Notes: generated by a model not told the origin, from the letters alone. A stretch of 64,000 nucleotides of DNA from Chrysomallon squamiferum (GCA_012295275.1 CM022674.1:15348953-15412952), one strand, 5' to 3'; shown: positions 1 through 11,526, numbered from the stretch's first letter. Translations and numbers: made by a program.

Positions 1-3000
1 CTTGATGTGAAAGTAAACGCATATGAAGTACAAGCTTCAAAGCAAAAACAACTTGATTTAAAAGTGAAAGCAGATCCACCTCAAATTCTAAAACAGAAAC
101 AAGTTAAGGTGAAAATAAAAGCAAACCCACGTCAAATACCACAGCAGAAACAATTTGAGGTAAAAATGAAAGCGGATCCAGTACAAGTTTCAAAGAAGAA
201 ACAATTTGATGTGAAAATGAATGCGGATCAAGTACGAGTTTCAAAGAAGAAACAATTTGTAATGAAATCAGATCGACCTCAAATTTCACAGAACAAACAA
301 CTTGATGTAAAAATCAAAGCAGACCCAGTACACATTTCGCAGCAGAGACAAATTGATGTGAAAGTGGAAGCAGATCCAGTACAGGTTTCACAGCAGAAAC
401 AACACGGTGTAAAAGTCAAAGCAGATCCAGTACAAGTTTCACAGCAGAAACAACTTAATGTGAAACTAAAAGTAGATTCAGTACACGTTTCGCAGCAGAA
501 ACAACTTGATGCGAAAGTGGAGGCAGATCCAGTACAAGTTTCACAGCAGAAACAATTTAATGTGAAACTAAAAGTAGATTCAGTACACGCTTCACAGCAG
601 AAACAACTTGATGCGAAAGTGCAGGCAGATCCAGTACACGTTTCGCAGCAGAAACAACTTGATGCGAAAGTGGAGGCAGATCCAGTACACGCTTCACAGC
701 AGACACAACTTGATGCGAAAGTTGAGACAAATCCAGTGCACGCTTCACAGCAGACACAACTTGATGTGAAAGTGGAGGCAGATCCAGTACACATTTCACA
801 GCAGAATCCACTTAATTTAAAAATAGAAGTAGATCCAGTATAGGAGTTGCACAAAAACAACTTGATGTGATTGTGAAAGCAGATCCAGTACAAGTTTCAC
901 AGCAGAAACAACATAATGTAAAAGTAAAAGCAGACCCAGTACAAGCTTCACAGCAGAAACAACTTGATGTGAAAGTGAAACCAGATCCAGTGCAGATTTC
1001 ACAGCAGAAACAACTTGATGTGAAAGTGAAACCAGATCCAGTGCAGATTTCACAGCAGAAACAACTCGATGTGAAAGTGGAAGAAGAACCAGTGCAGATT
1101 TCAGAGCAGAAACAACACGGTGTAAAAGTCAAAGCAGATCCACCTCAAATTCTAAAACAGAAACAAGTTAAGGTGAAAATAAAAGCAAACCCACGTCAAA
1201 TACCACAGCAGAAACAATTTGAGGTAAAAATGAAAGCGGATCCAGTACAAGTTTCAAAGAAGAAACAATTTGATGTGAAAATGAATGCGGATCAAGTACG
1301 AGTTTCAAAGAAGAAACAATTTGTAATGAAATCAGATCGACCTCAAATTTCACAGAACAAACAACTTGATGTAAAAATCAAAGCAGACCCAGTACACATT
1401 TCGCAGCAGAGACAAATTGATGTGAAAGTGGAAGCAGATCCAGTACAGGTTTCACAGCAGAAACAACACGGTGTAAAAGTCAAAGCAGATCCAGTACAAG
1501 TTTCACAGCAGAAACAACTTAATGTGAAACTAAAAGTAGATTCAGTACACGTTTCGCAGCAGAAACAACTTGATGCGAAAGTGGAGGCAGATCCAGTACA
1601 AGTTTCACAGCAGAAACAATTTAATGTGAAACTAAAAGTAGATTCAGTACACGCTTCACAGCAGAAACAACTTGATGCGAAAGTGCAGGCAGATCCAGTA
1701 CACGTTTCGCAGCAGAAACAACTTGATGCGAAAGTGGAGGCAGATCCAGTACACGCTTCACAGCAGACACAACTTGATGCGAAAGTTGAGACAAATCCAG
1801 TGCACGCTTCACAGCAGACACAACTTGATGTGAAAGTGGAGGCAGATCCAGTACACATTTCACAGCAGAATCCACTTAATTTAAAAAAATAGAAGTAGAT
1901 CCAGTATAGGAGTTTCACCAAAAACAACTTGATGTGATTGTGAAAGCAGATCCAGTACAAGTTTCACAGCAGAAACAACATAATGTAAAAGTAAAAGCAG
2001 ACCCAGTACAAGCTTCACAGCAGAAACAACTTGATGTGAAAGTGAAACCAGATCCAGTGCAGATTTCACAGCAGAAACAACTTGATGTGAAAGTGAAACC
2101 AGATCCAGTGCAGATTTCACAGCAGAAACAACTCGATGTGAAAGTGGAAGAAGAACCAGTGCAGATTTCAGAGCAGAAACAACACGGTGTAAAAGTCAAA
2201 GCAGATCCACCTCAAATTCTAAAACAGAAACAAGTTAAGGTGAAAATAAAAGCAAACCCACGTCAAATACCACAGCAGAAACAATTTGAGGTAAAAAATG
2301 AAAGCGGATCCAGTACAAGTTTCAAAGAAGAAACAATTTGATGTGAAAATGAATGCGGATCAAGTACGAGTTTCAAAGAAGAAACAATTTGTAATGAAAT
2401 CAGATCGACCTCAAATTTCACAGAACAAACAACTTGATGTAAAAATCAAAGCAGACCCAGTACACATTTCGCAGCAGAGACAAATTGATGTGAAAGTGGA
2501 AGCAGATCCAGTACAGGTTTCACAGCAGAAACAACACGGTGTAAAAAGTCAAAAAGCAGATCCAGTACAAGTTTCACAGCAGAAACAACTTAATGTGAAA
2601 CTAAAAGTAGATTCAGTACACGTTTCGCAGCAGAAACAACTTGATGCGAAAGTGGAGGCAGATCCAGTACAAGTTTCACAGCAGAAACAATTTAATGTGA
2701 AACTAAAAGTAGATTCAGTACACGCTTCACAGCAGAAACAACTTGATGCGAAAGTGCAGGCAGATCCAGTACACGTTTCGCAGCAGAAACAACTTGATGC
2801 GAAAGTGGAGGCAGATCCAGTACACGCTTCACAGCAGACACAACTTGATGCGAAAGTTGAGACAAATCCAGTGCACGCTTCACAGCAGACACAACTTGAT
2901 GTGAAAGTGGAGGCAGATCCAGTACACATTTCACAGCAGAATCCACTTAATTTAAAAATAGAAGTAGATCCAGTATAGGAGTTTCACCAAAAACAACTTG

Positions 3001-5040
3001 ATGTGATTGTGAAAGCAGATCCAGTACAAGTTTCACAGCAGAAACAACATAATGTAAAAGTAAAAGCAGACCCAGTACAAGCTTCACAGCAGAAACAACT
3101 TGATGTGAAAGTGAAACCAGATCCAGTGCAGATTTCACAGCAGAAACAACTTGATGTGAAAGTGAAACCAGATCCAGTGCAGATTTCACAGCAGAAACAA
3201 CTCGATGTGAAAGTGGAAGAAGAACCAGTGCAGATTTCAGAGCAGAAACAACACGGTGTAAAAGTCAAAGCAGATCCACCTCAAATTCTAAAACAGAAAC
3301 AAGTTAAGGTGAAAATAAAAGCAAACCCACGTCAAATACCACAGCAGAAACAATTTGAGGTAAAAATGAAAGCGGATCCAGTACAAGTTTCAAAGAAGAA
3401 ACAATTTGATGTGAAAATGAATGCGGATCAAGTACGAGTTTCAAAGAAGAAACAATTTGTAATGAAATCAGATCGACCTCAAATTTCACAGAACAAACAA
3501 CTTGATGTAAAAATCAAAGCAGACCCAGTACACATTTCGCAGCAGAGACAAATTGATGTGAAAGTGGAAGCAGATCCAGTACAGGTTTCACAGCAGAAAC
3601 AACACGGTGTAAAAGTCAAAGCAGATCCAGTACAAGTTTCACAGCAGAAACAACTTAATGTGAAACTAAAAGTAGATTCAGTACACGTTTCGCAGCAGAA
3701 ACAACTTGATGCGAAAGTGGAGGCAGATCCAGTACAAGTTTCACAGCAGAAACAATTTAATGTGAAACTAAAAGTAGATTCAGTACACGCTTCACAGCAG
3801 AAACAACTTGATGCGAAAGTGCAGGCAGATCCAGTACACGTTTCGCAGCAGAAACAACTTGATGCGAAAGTGGAGGCAGATCCAGTACACGCTTCACAGC
3901 AGACACAACTTGATGCGAAAGTTGAGACAAATCCAGTGCACGCTTCACAGCAGACACAACTTGATGTGAAAGTGGAGGCAGATCCAGTGCACGCTTCACA
4001 GCAGAAAGAACTTGATGTGAAAGTGGAGGCAGATCCAGTACACTCTTCACAGCAGAAAGAACTTGATGCGAAACTCGAGGCAGATCCAGTACACGCTTCA
4101 CAGCAGACACAACTTGATGCGAAACTCGAGGCAGATCCAGTGCACGCTTCACAGCAGACACAACTCGAGGTGAAAGTGGAGGCAGATCCAGTACTCGCTT
4201 CACAGCAGAATCAACTTAATTTAAAAATAGAAGCAGATGCAGTACAGGAGTTGCACCAGAAACAACTTGATGTGAAAGTAAAAGCAGATCCAGTACAAGC
4301 TTCACAGCAGAAACAACATAATGTAAAAGTAAAAGCAGATCCAGTACAAGTTTCACAACAGACACATCTTGATGTGATAATGGAAGCAGATCCAGTACAA
4401 GTTTCAAAGAAGAAACAATTTGAAATGAAAGTGAAATCAGATCCACCTCAAATTTCACAGAACAAACAACTTGGTGTGAAAATCAAAGCAGACCCAGTAC
4501 AGATTTCGCAGCAGAGACAAATTTATGTGAAAGTGGAAGCAGATCCAGTACAAATTTCACAGCACACACATATTAATCCGAAAGTAAAAGAAGATCCAGT
4601 ACAGGTTTCACAGCAGAAACAACTTGGTGTCAAAGTAAAAGCAGATCCAGAACAAGTTTCACAGCAAAAACAACTTGATCGGAAAGTAAGAGCACATCTA
4701 GTAAAAGCTTCACAGCAGAAACAACTTCATGTGAAAGCGAAAGCAGATCCAGTACAAGTCTCACACCAGAAACAATTTGTTGTGAAAGTGAAAGCAGATC
4801 TAATACAAGTTTCACAACAGAAACAACTTAATGTGAAAGCGAAAGCAGATCCAGTACAAGTTTCACAGCAGAAACAAATTAATGTGAAAGTGAAAACAGA
4901 TCCAGTACAGGTTTCGCACCATAAACAATTTGATGTGAAAATGAAAGTAGATCCAATACAAGTTTCACAGCAGAAACGACTTGATGTGAAAACTAAACCC
5001 GATCCAGCAAAAAGCTCACAACAGAAACAGGTTGAACGCT
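1..5040 (+). repeat. 51-bp coding minisatellite (17-residue repeat), about 98 units
   Basis: A continuous tandem array with a 51-bp period that translates to a 17-residue unit, typically DVKVKADPVQVSQQKQL. The most constant positions are the central ADPV and the QQKQ. The unit is Lys/Gln/Val-rich, has no Cys, and alternates polar and hydrophobic residues in its first half, so an extended or beta-rich fibrous fold is possible; that is inference. The opposite strand also stays open over long stretches and gives Cys-rich peptides, but those are by-products of the repeat. The same repeat occurs in copy B at about 51,098-52,970, so it belongs to this gene family and is not a random satellite. Confidence 0.93.
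77..3276 (+). repeat. Higher-order unit of about 1,065 bp (21 repeats less two codons), three full copies
   Basis: A landmark beginning cacctcaaattctaaaacag recurs at 77, 1,141, 2,208 and 3,277, giving spacings of 1,064, 1,067 and 1,069 bp. Twenty-one 51-bp units would be 1,071 bp; one unit lacks two codons (MKSD where a related unit at about 4,426 has MKVKSD), giving 1,065. The remaining differences are small: one base lost near 855, two A added near 1,885, one A near 2,295 and three A near 2,545. All copies share the CAG-to-TAG change. The fourth copy diverges after about 3,985 into older, more varied repeats. Confidence 0.88.
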
Positions 5041-5056
5041 TGAACTGCAGTATACG

Positions 5057-5222
5057 CTTGAACTGAAGTATTTGGCTGGGCAACCGTTTTATAGTTTTGA
5101 AACAAACCAGTTTCAGTATGAAATCAATTTTAGCCAGATGACCCAAACAAATCTGAAAACATTCAAACAAAGACGACTTCTGATTTTGTTTCCATTGATG
5201 ACGTGCAGAGACAAAAAATATT
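5057..5222 (+). CDS. Exon encoding the C-terminal half of a WWE domain (PARP12-like, copy A)
   Basis: The frame starting at about 5,057 reads AGQPFYSFETNQFQYEINFS followed by QMTQTN, the pattern of the second half of a WWE domain in PARP12/PARP13 proteins, which bind ADP-ribose-containing ligands. After KQRR the frame is lost by one base near 5,176; the next frame gives SDFVSIDDVQRQKI, matching the usual RRP-FVS-DVQ continuation. The exon ends at a GTAAGT donor (5,223) in phase 2, which fits the next exon. Upstream it abuts the repeat array with no intron, and the front half of the WWE domain is missing. Part of the gene seems to have been deleted here. Confidence 0.65.
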
Positions 5223-5391
5223 GTAAGTAGAAAAATAGTGTATAATAACAATAATTTTGGATTAAAATATTTAGTACCTCATGTTCTCTGATTTTAGTTT
5301 CTTTCTAAAATATTTAATATCTTTATGTCATATCTCATTATCCTATTTCATTATTTCTACAAAACATTATTTTTGCTGTCAGTATCATTTT

Positions 5392-5606
<215 letters not shown>

Positions 5607-5647
5607 TTTATTCATTTATTTATTTTTTATTATTTAACAAAATCCAG

Positions 5648-5887
5648 ATCCCACCCATGTCTTTTTTCCAAGAAGCCTGCATGTTCTGCAACTCTCCCAG
5701 ACAACTGGTGGCCTGTAGACTGTTACCAGCCAGTAGAAATGGTGAAACTAAACTTTGATGACTTGACCAAAGATAAGGAGATGAAAACTGTGATGAAAAT
5801 GTTTTTCTCTACCATGAATAAATCGGAAGTAATATTGAAATATTTATTTCGCATCCAAAATCTACCAATGTGGAAAAAATACTCTAG
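5648..5887 (+). CDS. PARP catalytic domain, first exon (copy A)
   Basis: Acceptor AG at 5,646-5,647, donor GT at 5,888-5,889. The frame completed from the preceding exon contains LPDNWWPVDCYQPVEMVKL and later MFFSTMNKSEVILKYLFRIQ, then NLPMWKKYS. This is the classical start of the PARP12-type ART domain: the P-WW region, then the helix before RIQN-LW--Y, which leads to the NAD-binding loop. The exon is intact and ends in phase 2, matching the exon at 7,154. A PARP paralogue other than PARP12 (such as TIPARP or PARP11) is possible from this exon alone, but the linked repeats and copy B's CCCH fingers favour the PARP12/13 group. Confidence 0.85.
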
Positions 5888-6092
5888 GTAGGAATGCCTA
5901 TTTTATAATAATCTGTACATTTAGGTAATACAAAAAAAACAAAAAAAAAACACAATAAAACCCCAAACAAACAAACACATCCTAAATATATTCTGCATAC
6001 TTATTTATTTAATTATTTATTTATTTGTTATTGGTATTGTTTTCGGTATCTTTTATCTTAACATTATTATTATTAGTAGTAGTAGTAGTAGC

Positions 6093-6138
<46 letters not shown>

Positions 6139-7153
6139 TTTTGTCATGTAGTCTTAATTAAGAACAAAATATAGCATGAAAAAGAGTAAAGTTGCACTTT
6201 TGCATAAATTTGTATTCTAATTTTTGAATGCAAGCATTGGCAGAAACAAATAAAATAAAATGCAGCTATCCATTCTTCATGCATGCCACGATGTCACACC
6301 TGTTATGGAAAATGATATCATCTTATTGTAATACCTTTTACATTAACAAAATATAGATTGCTATAATTTGAAATAATAAATAATTTATTTTAGATCATTT
6401 GTTCAGCATTAGATACAAGTATTCGACATGTATGTTCCCATTAAATAAATAATCAATGATAGATATTTATTCAGTATATAGTTACTAAGTAAATCATCAG
6501 TGACAGATATTTCATCGGCATAAACTCATTAAATAGATAATCAATGATCGATATTTAAACAGTATGTTCTCGTTAAATAAGTTATCAGTGATAGATATTT
6601 AACCAGTATCTGGTTAAATAGATAATCAGGGATAGGTATTTAATCCACATTTACTCATTAAATAAATGATCGAGAGTTAGTATATTTTAACACTTATTTA
6701 ATTAATATTTTCTAGAACTAATTAAATAAATGATTGATTTACAATTGCAAACAGTAGATATTTCGTTTGCTTCAGTAGTTGTGGAAACAAGAAACTAGCA
6801 ATAGAAGATTTATCAAATCGTAAAAAAAAAGAAAGAAAAAAAATTCTTATTAACTGGTATCCAAATATTGATGATAGAAAATTTATCAGTAGTTTTGTGA
6901 AATAAATATTTACCATCCATTTATTGCGGAATGAAAATTAATCACTATACTGGAACAGCGATATGCAAAAAATATGTTTGACCACTAGTATCGTAGAAAA
7001 GCAATCAAATACTGTAGTTCAGTTACTATAAAATAAATTGCAACGAAAACAAAACATTAAATCTAGCTGAGCAGTAAGCAATAATATTTTTAATTATTAC
7101 GAATCTTAAGAGGCTAAAATTTCAGTTTTTTTTTTTTTTTTTTTTTTTTGCAG
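5888..7153 (+). other. Intron of PARP copy A with (AGT)n and a decayed minisatellite
   Basis: Non-coding. It contains an (AGT)n run at 6,073-6,138 and a degenerate tandem array of about 45-60 bp at 6,420-6,720 (units like TTAAATAGATAATCAATGAT followed by GATATTTA). A poly-T tract (7,124-7,150) immediately precedes the CAG acceptor at 7,151-7,153. No exon was recognised. Confidence 0.7.
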
Positions 7154-8176
7154 CATGAGAAAAGTAATGTTGATGAACAGGGATGAAGAAGGAGATATTA
7201 ATGAAAGATTTCTCTTTCATGGAACTAGTGGTGACATCAATGTCATACGTGGAATCTGCCACAACAACATCGATTTCAGGCTGAACGGTAAACGTGGAAC
7301 ATTGTACGGAAAGGGGGCTTATTTTGCCCGTGATGCCAAATACAGCCACTGGTACACCTCAGGCTCACTTTGCTTCATGTTCATTTCAAAGGTTCTTGTA
7401 GGCTATTATGCAAAAGTGAAAGTTCCTACTGCCGGCCTCCTCCTAGGAAAGGACATGTTCTTTATGATTCCTGTGTCGATGATGTAAATAATCCATCAGT
7501 TTTTGTAATCTTTGACACTTCCCAGATTTACCCAATGTTTCTAATTGGATATTCTGTGAAGAGCACACCAGAATTTTGTTCATCAGTTTCCTCAGTATCG
7601 TCTATTCCGATCAGAAGTTCTCAAGTACCCAATGTATATTGGAATCAATTCCTCCCTCCATTCCTTCATCCACCGTTCCCTCCACCACTCTTTCACAGTT
7701 CTGCATCCACAGCAGTTGCTTCCAAAACTTTACCACTCTTTCACAGTTCTACTTCTACAGCAGTTGCTTCCAACACTTTACCATTCTTTCACAGTTCGAC
7801 TTTTGCAGCAAATCCTTCCAACACTTTACCACTCTTTCACAGTTCTACTTCTACAGCAGATGCTTCCAACACTTTATCATTCTTTCACAGTTCTACTTCT
7901 ACAGCAGATGCTTCCAACACTTTACCACTCTTTCACAGTTCTACTTCTACAGCAGATGCTTCCAACACTTTACCATTCTTTCACAGTTCTACTTCTACAG
8001 CAGATGCTTCCAACATTCCACCAATATTTCACAGTTCTAGTTCTTCAGCCAATACTTCCAACATTCCACCATTCTTTCACAGTTCTGCTTCTACAGCAGA
8101 TGCTTCCAACATTCCACCAATATTTCACAGTCCTACTTCTATAGTAAATATTTCACCAAGTTCAACTTCTACATAA
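7154..8176 (+). CDS. PARP catalytic domain, last exon, plus Ser/Thr-repeat tail (copy A, one frame break)
   Basis: Starts after the acceptor at 7,153. The frame contains INERFLFHGTSGDINVIRGI (H of the catalytic triad in FHGT), then NNIDFRLNGKRGTLYGKGAY and FARDAKYSHWY (the second-triad Tyr region), then KVLVGYY. One base is missing between about 7,400 and 7,440; the next frame continues YCRPPPRKGHVLYDSCVDD and NPSVFVIFDTSQIYPMFLI. The third triad position is Ile, not Glu, giving the H-Y-I pattern of mono-ADP-ribosyltransferases, so poly-ADP-ribose synthesis is not expected. After the domain comes a tail of ten 16-residue FHSSTSTADASN-type repeats, ending at TAA (8,174-8,176). The tail is unusual for this family. 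Confidence 0.82.
7687..8152 (+). repeat. 48-bp coding tandem repeat, ten units (16-residue Ser/Thr-rich)
   Basis: Ten units of FHSSTSTADASNTLPL type follow the PARP fold in frame. Variation is mostly at the last four residues (LPL, LPF, PPI, PPF). The tail is low-complexity and predicted disordered, rich in Ser, Thr and Ala. It is independent of the 51-bp repeat upstream, so this gene has grown tandem repeats on both sides of its WWE-PARP module. Confidence 0.9.
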
Positions 8177-8299
8177 ACAGCTTTCACATCAATGTGATGT
8201 GTGCTTCAAATACCTTTATATCTATCAATATTTATTACTGGAAAATGCATATTTAGCATATGTTTTGTTAACGATAATAATAATATTAGTATTAATTTT

Positions 8300-8640
8300 A
8301 ATGGTAACAAGTGGACAATGTGTAGGTAGCAGTAGGACACAAATAATTACATTACACAGGTGTATGAGTCAGAAGGATACACAAAGGATTACAATACACT
8401 GGTATATGGGTCAGTAGTATACACAAAAAATTGCATTACATAGATATATGGGTCAATATAATACATAAAGAATTACATTACACAGGTGTATGGGTCACTA
8501 GTGTATACAAATAATTGCATTACAGGGGTGTGTAGGTCTGTGGTATACATAGGTGATGACATTACGTAGATCGTTTACGTAGATATATTAAGGTTTACAT
8601 TTCAGTGGTGCATGGGTAATTAGGATATACCAAAACATTA
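8300..8640. repeat. Minisatellite of about 47 bp, roughly seven degenerate units
   Basis: Units resemble attacattacacaggtgtat followed by gggtca and a gtatacacaaa stretch. Starts occur near 8,345, 8,390, 8,430, 8,472, 8,515 and 8,560. It lies just 3' of PARP copy A and is non-coding. Confidence 0.7.
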
Positions 8641-9938
8641 TATTACAGGGATTATGATCTCAGCCGAATGTACTTATCATGTAGAATTATATAATAGATG
8701 TCAGATAGCTTGATACATGGTATCAAAAGCCCTAAGTCACTTCTTATAGTACCCTTTACATTATTTATCTTCTTCGTCATGGCACACACACACACACACA
8801 CACACGCAGTTTTTAATAACTGAGGGCCCTCTTTTTTTCTCTCTCAAACACTTATCGTGTAGGAGACAGGATTGTTAATAATTTCTTGATATTTAATATT
8901 CGAGTTTTGTGTAATTTCCATATCCAACAAATACTAATTGGAAAATATATACAATGTTAACTAGGAAATGTTTTCCCATTTCAGATATATCATACAAAAA
9001 TTGATTACAAATACTTTTATTATTTCACGAATTGATTTCTTTAAAACAAGCATAAACAACAAGATACTGTAACTGGAAAAGCGAACTGACTCAATTCAAT
9101 GAAAATACACACACTTCACACCTTTAGTTTAGTCATTTCAGAAATGCAAAATAATAATGTTTGAAACTGTCCACATTTCATTGTTTAAATGTGGTCTATG
9201 TCTAAATTATTATGAGCAGTTTCAAGTCTAAACATCTCAGCACAGACCCTGAAACATCTAATCATCAGATTCTAGTATTACCCCCATTGTTTAATCTTAT
9301 GTAAATCTGTTGTTATTTTTAACACTTGGACATCTATCCCTCCTGTCCTTATCCTCATAGAATCAGTGAACCCCAAAGTTTGCTTTCAAAAGAAACTGTG
9401 GCAAATGTTGTGTGGTCACTTGTAACAGAATATGTAATTATTATTTAACTATGTTCAAATAATTAGTTATAGAAACTAATATTTTAATTAATGAATCAAA
9501 CAAGTGAGGTAAGGTTCAGCTTTCTTTTTCTGGATCACTGGATTATTACTAATCAGTGAGTTTATATTAAAGTTTTTGTATGTGGTGTCCTGTGAACATA
9601 GAACACTCTTTCTTTTTATCAACAGTTTAGTCATTTTCGGTGTCTTTAAACGTTGTTAAATACTTATGGATAAAAATGTTGGTGTTTTTTTGTTTTTCTT
9701 TGTTGTTGTGTAGTGGGATTTGTTTATGGTATTTTTGTTCTTGTTTTTTTCTTGAGCAAGTCATTAAATAGTTCCTTGTTTTTAATAATAAAAATTGCAA
9801 TAAATAAATAGAATAAATTAAATGAAATGAAATAAAAATGTACGGGCGGTAAAATAAAATAAAATCGTATCTGAAATCTGCTGTTTTCATCTTTTATTTC
9901 AATACTAAGTACATTCTACGCTTACCGAACAGCAACCA
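8641..9938. other. Intergenic; start of the AADC segmental duplication at about 9,036
   Basis: No gene seen. From about 9,036 (tttctttaaaacaagcat) the sequence aligns by eye with 37,370 onward, sharing stretches such as the 9,355-9,385 segment with 37,730-37,760. The segment is therefore 3' flank carried along with the AADC duplication. A short (CA)n lies at 8,785-8,806. Confidence 0.6.
9893..9898 (-). terminator. Candidate polyadenylation signal of AADC copy 1
   Basis: On the minus strand, AATAAA lies about 45 bp downstream of the TAA stop of the last AADC exon (9,939-9,941). Position and hexamer fit a poly(A) signal, but cleavage is not shown. Confidence 0.45.
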
Positions 9939-10412
9939 TTAATACAAAGGAGTCCCAAAAATATAGTCCGCACTTTGCGGACATTTTGGATCACTCTCAC
10001 CTAATGACTGACTTCTCATCCTCATGTTATCAATATCGAGAGATTTGAACACCTGGCGGTGATACGATTTGGGATCGGAGACCATCTTCAAAAACAGATT
10101 TCTCCGCAGTCGTGCTCTTTGTAGATTGCATCTCTGATTGTCGAATATCATCTCATTATCGAACTCGGGGAAAACCTCGTCTTCAGAATCACTCAAACTC
10201 TCTTCAAGAACTTCCTTCTCAGCTTGTCGGGTGCTGTCGCGACTGTGTAACAATAGCTCTGACGTCATCTCCACTATGACGTCCCAAGCATAGGTGATAT
10301 CTTTGTCGCAGACTCTTTCAGCACAAATGGCGAACCGAATAACGAAGTGTTCGTTGATTAAAGCTGGTACCATGTGTAGCTTCCGGGATTCATTGATCAT
10401 GCGCAGTAATCT
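9939..10412 (-). CDS. AADC copy 1 last exon with long acidic/basic C-terminal tail
   Basis: Acceptor TCTTAG at 10,413-10,414; opens in phase 0 with RLLRMINESRKLHMVPALIN and then EHFVIRFAICAERVCDKDIT and YAWDVI, the conserved AADC C-terminal segment. The frame then runs on for about 95 residues beyond the usual end of human-type AADC, with an acidic patch (EESLSDSEDEVFPEFDNE), an Arg-rich patch (RARLRRNLFLK) and a Ser-rich end. The exon is intact. The tail may be a regulatory extension; its function is unknown. Confidence 0.82.
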   Translation of the reverse strand, partial: RLLRMINESRKLHMVPALINEHFVIRFAICAERVCDKDITYAWDVIVEMTSELLLHSRDSTRQAEKEVLEESLSDSEDEVFPEFDNEMIFDNQRCNLQRARLRRNLFLKMVSDPKSYHRQVFKSLDIDNMRMRSQSLGESDPKCPQSADYIFGTPLY

Positions 10413-10648
10413 CTAAGATAAACAGTTAGTCCCCTTTGAAAATAAATAATGTTTGGGTAATTGCAGATTCTTTTAAATAATGTATATACATTTTATGTTT
10501 TATTTTTTATCCTTACTATTTTATTCATATTTTTTGTAATTGTTTTTGGTTTTTTGTTATTATTGTTACTTATGTTACATTTGTTGTATTGCGCTAAAAT
10601 AAATAAATATCTCATTCTAGCGAACATTAATTATAATTTAAATCTGAC

Positions 10649-10754
10649 CTTAAGACGGAAACAAACGAGGCCCATGGTAACTTCTCCGAGTATTTCAAAC
10701 CGATCATCTTTTTCTACCAGACTTTCTTTCAAACAGCTTCGCCAGACGAACGTG
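10649..10754 (-). CDS. AADC copy 1 exon: [12 protein letters not shown] segment with 4-bp duplication
   Basis: Acceptor ATTCAG, donor GTCAGA. Should encode 34 codons, [24 protein letters not shown] and MGLVCFRLK, matching the AADC family. The exon is 106 bp because AAAG is duplicated after TTTGAAAG. The duplicate at 38,969-39,070 is 102 bp and in frame, which identifies the insertion. Confidence 0.82.
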
Positions 10755-10800
10755 CTGAATAATGTTAATATATATATCTGATTACGAGAGAGATTGTTTT

Positions 10801-10803
<3 letters not shown>

Positions 10804-10868
<65 letters not shown>
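10804..10868. repeat. (AAT)n microsatellite
   Basis: About 21 uninterrupted AAT units just upstream of the third AADC copy 1 exon. Confidence 0.95.
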
Positions 10869-10870
<2 letters not shown>

Positions 10871-11526
10871 TGAAAAATCAATACTGCCTCATTTACATTT
10901 AATTTCTTTAGGGGTCGGGGGACCTAGCCTGTCAGCCAGACCCGGAGCTTTTCATGATTAGTATTGATATTGTGAAGATAGTCAATGTATTTTTTAACAC
11001 AGAGTATTAATATTTTAAACAAAGCTTCAAAAAAATAATAATAATACAGATAAAAACACGGATAAATAAATGGAAACAACTGAAACGACTTTGTATTACT
11101 TGTCAGTACATAATATGCACAACATTTACTTGTACATATTTAAATATAAATCATATGTGCTCGGCCAGAATTAATTAATTACATATTTTATTGAAATGGA
11201 GCCTACATGTCCCATTTGATGTAGTGCTACGTAATTTAAAACACCAAATAACGAACAATAAACTTATGAAAAATATAAAAAGAAAAAACCATCCAAGTTG
11301 TGAATTATGTTTCCTAAACTCAGTTTTGATATTATTAAAGATTTAAAGACAAATATAATATAATTTACCCGCTTTATAAGTTAATTTGTTTCATTAATCA
11401 TAATTTTTCTGATGTTATTATTTTTGGATCATCATTACTATTTCATAATGTTCATGTTACTAACGCGATTCGTTTCATCAAGAACGAGAACTCTGCTATG
11501 TCACCAAATACGACTGTGAGACTTAT

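Noticed and set aside
279-3268. Long minus-strand frames giving Cys-rich CFCCETCTGSASTF-type repeats
   Set aside because: They are antisense frames of the 51-bp repeat; the plus frame is confirmed by its connection to CCCH, WWE and PARP segments.
1-5040. CRISPR-like array
   Set aside because: Units are contiguous 51-bp coding repeats without unique spacers, in a eukaryotic gene.
7576-8144. Alternative plus frames over the 48-bp repeat (Cys/Gln/Phe-rich and Leu/His-rich)
   Set aside because: Only one frame is continuous with the PARP fold; the others are shifts of the same repeat.
8785-8806. Functional regulatory (CA)n
   Set aside because: Short simple repeat with no supporting context.
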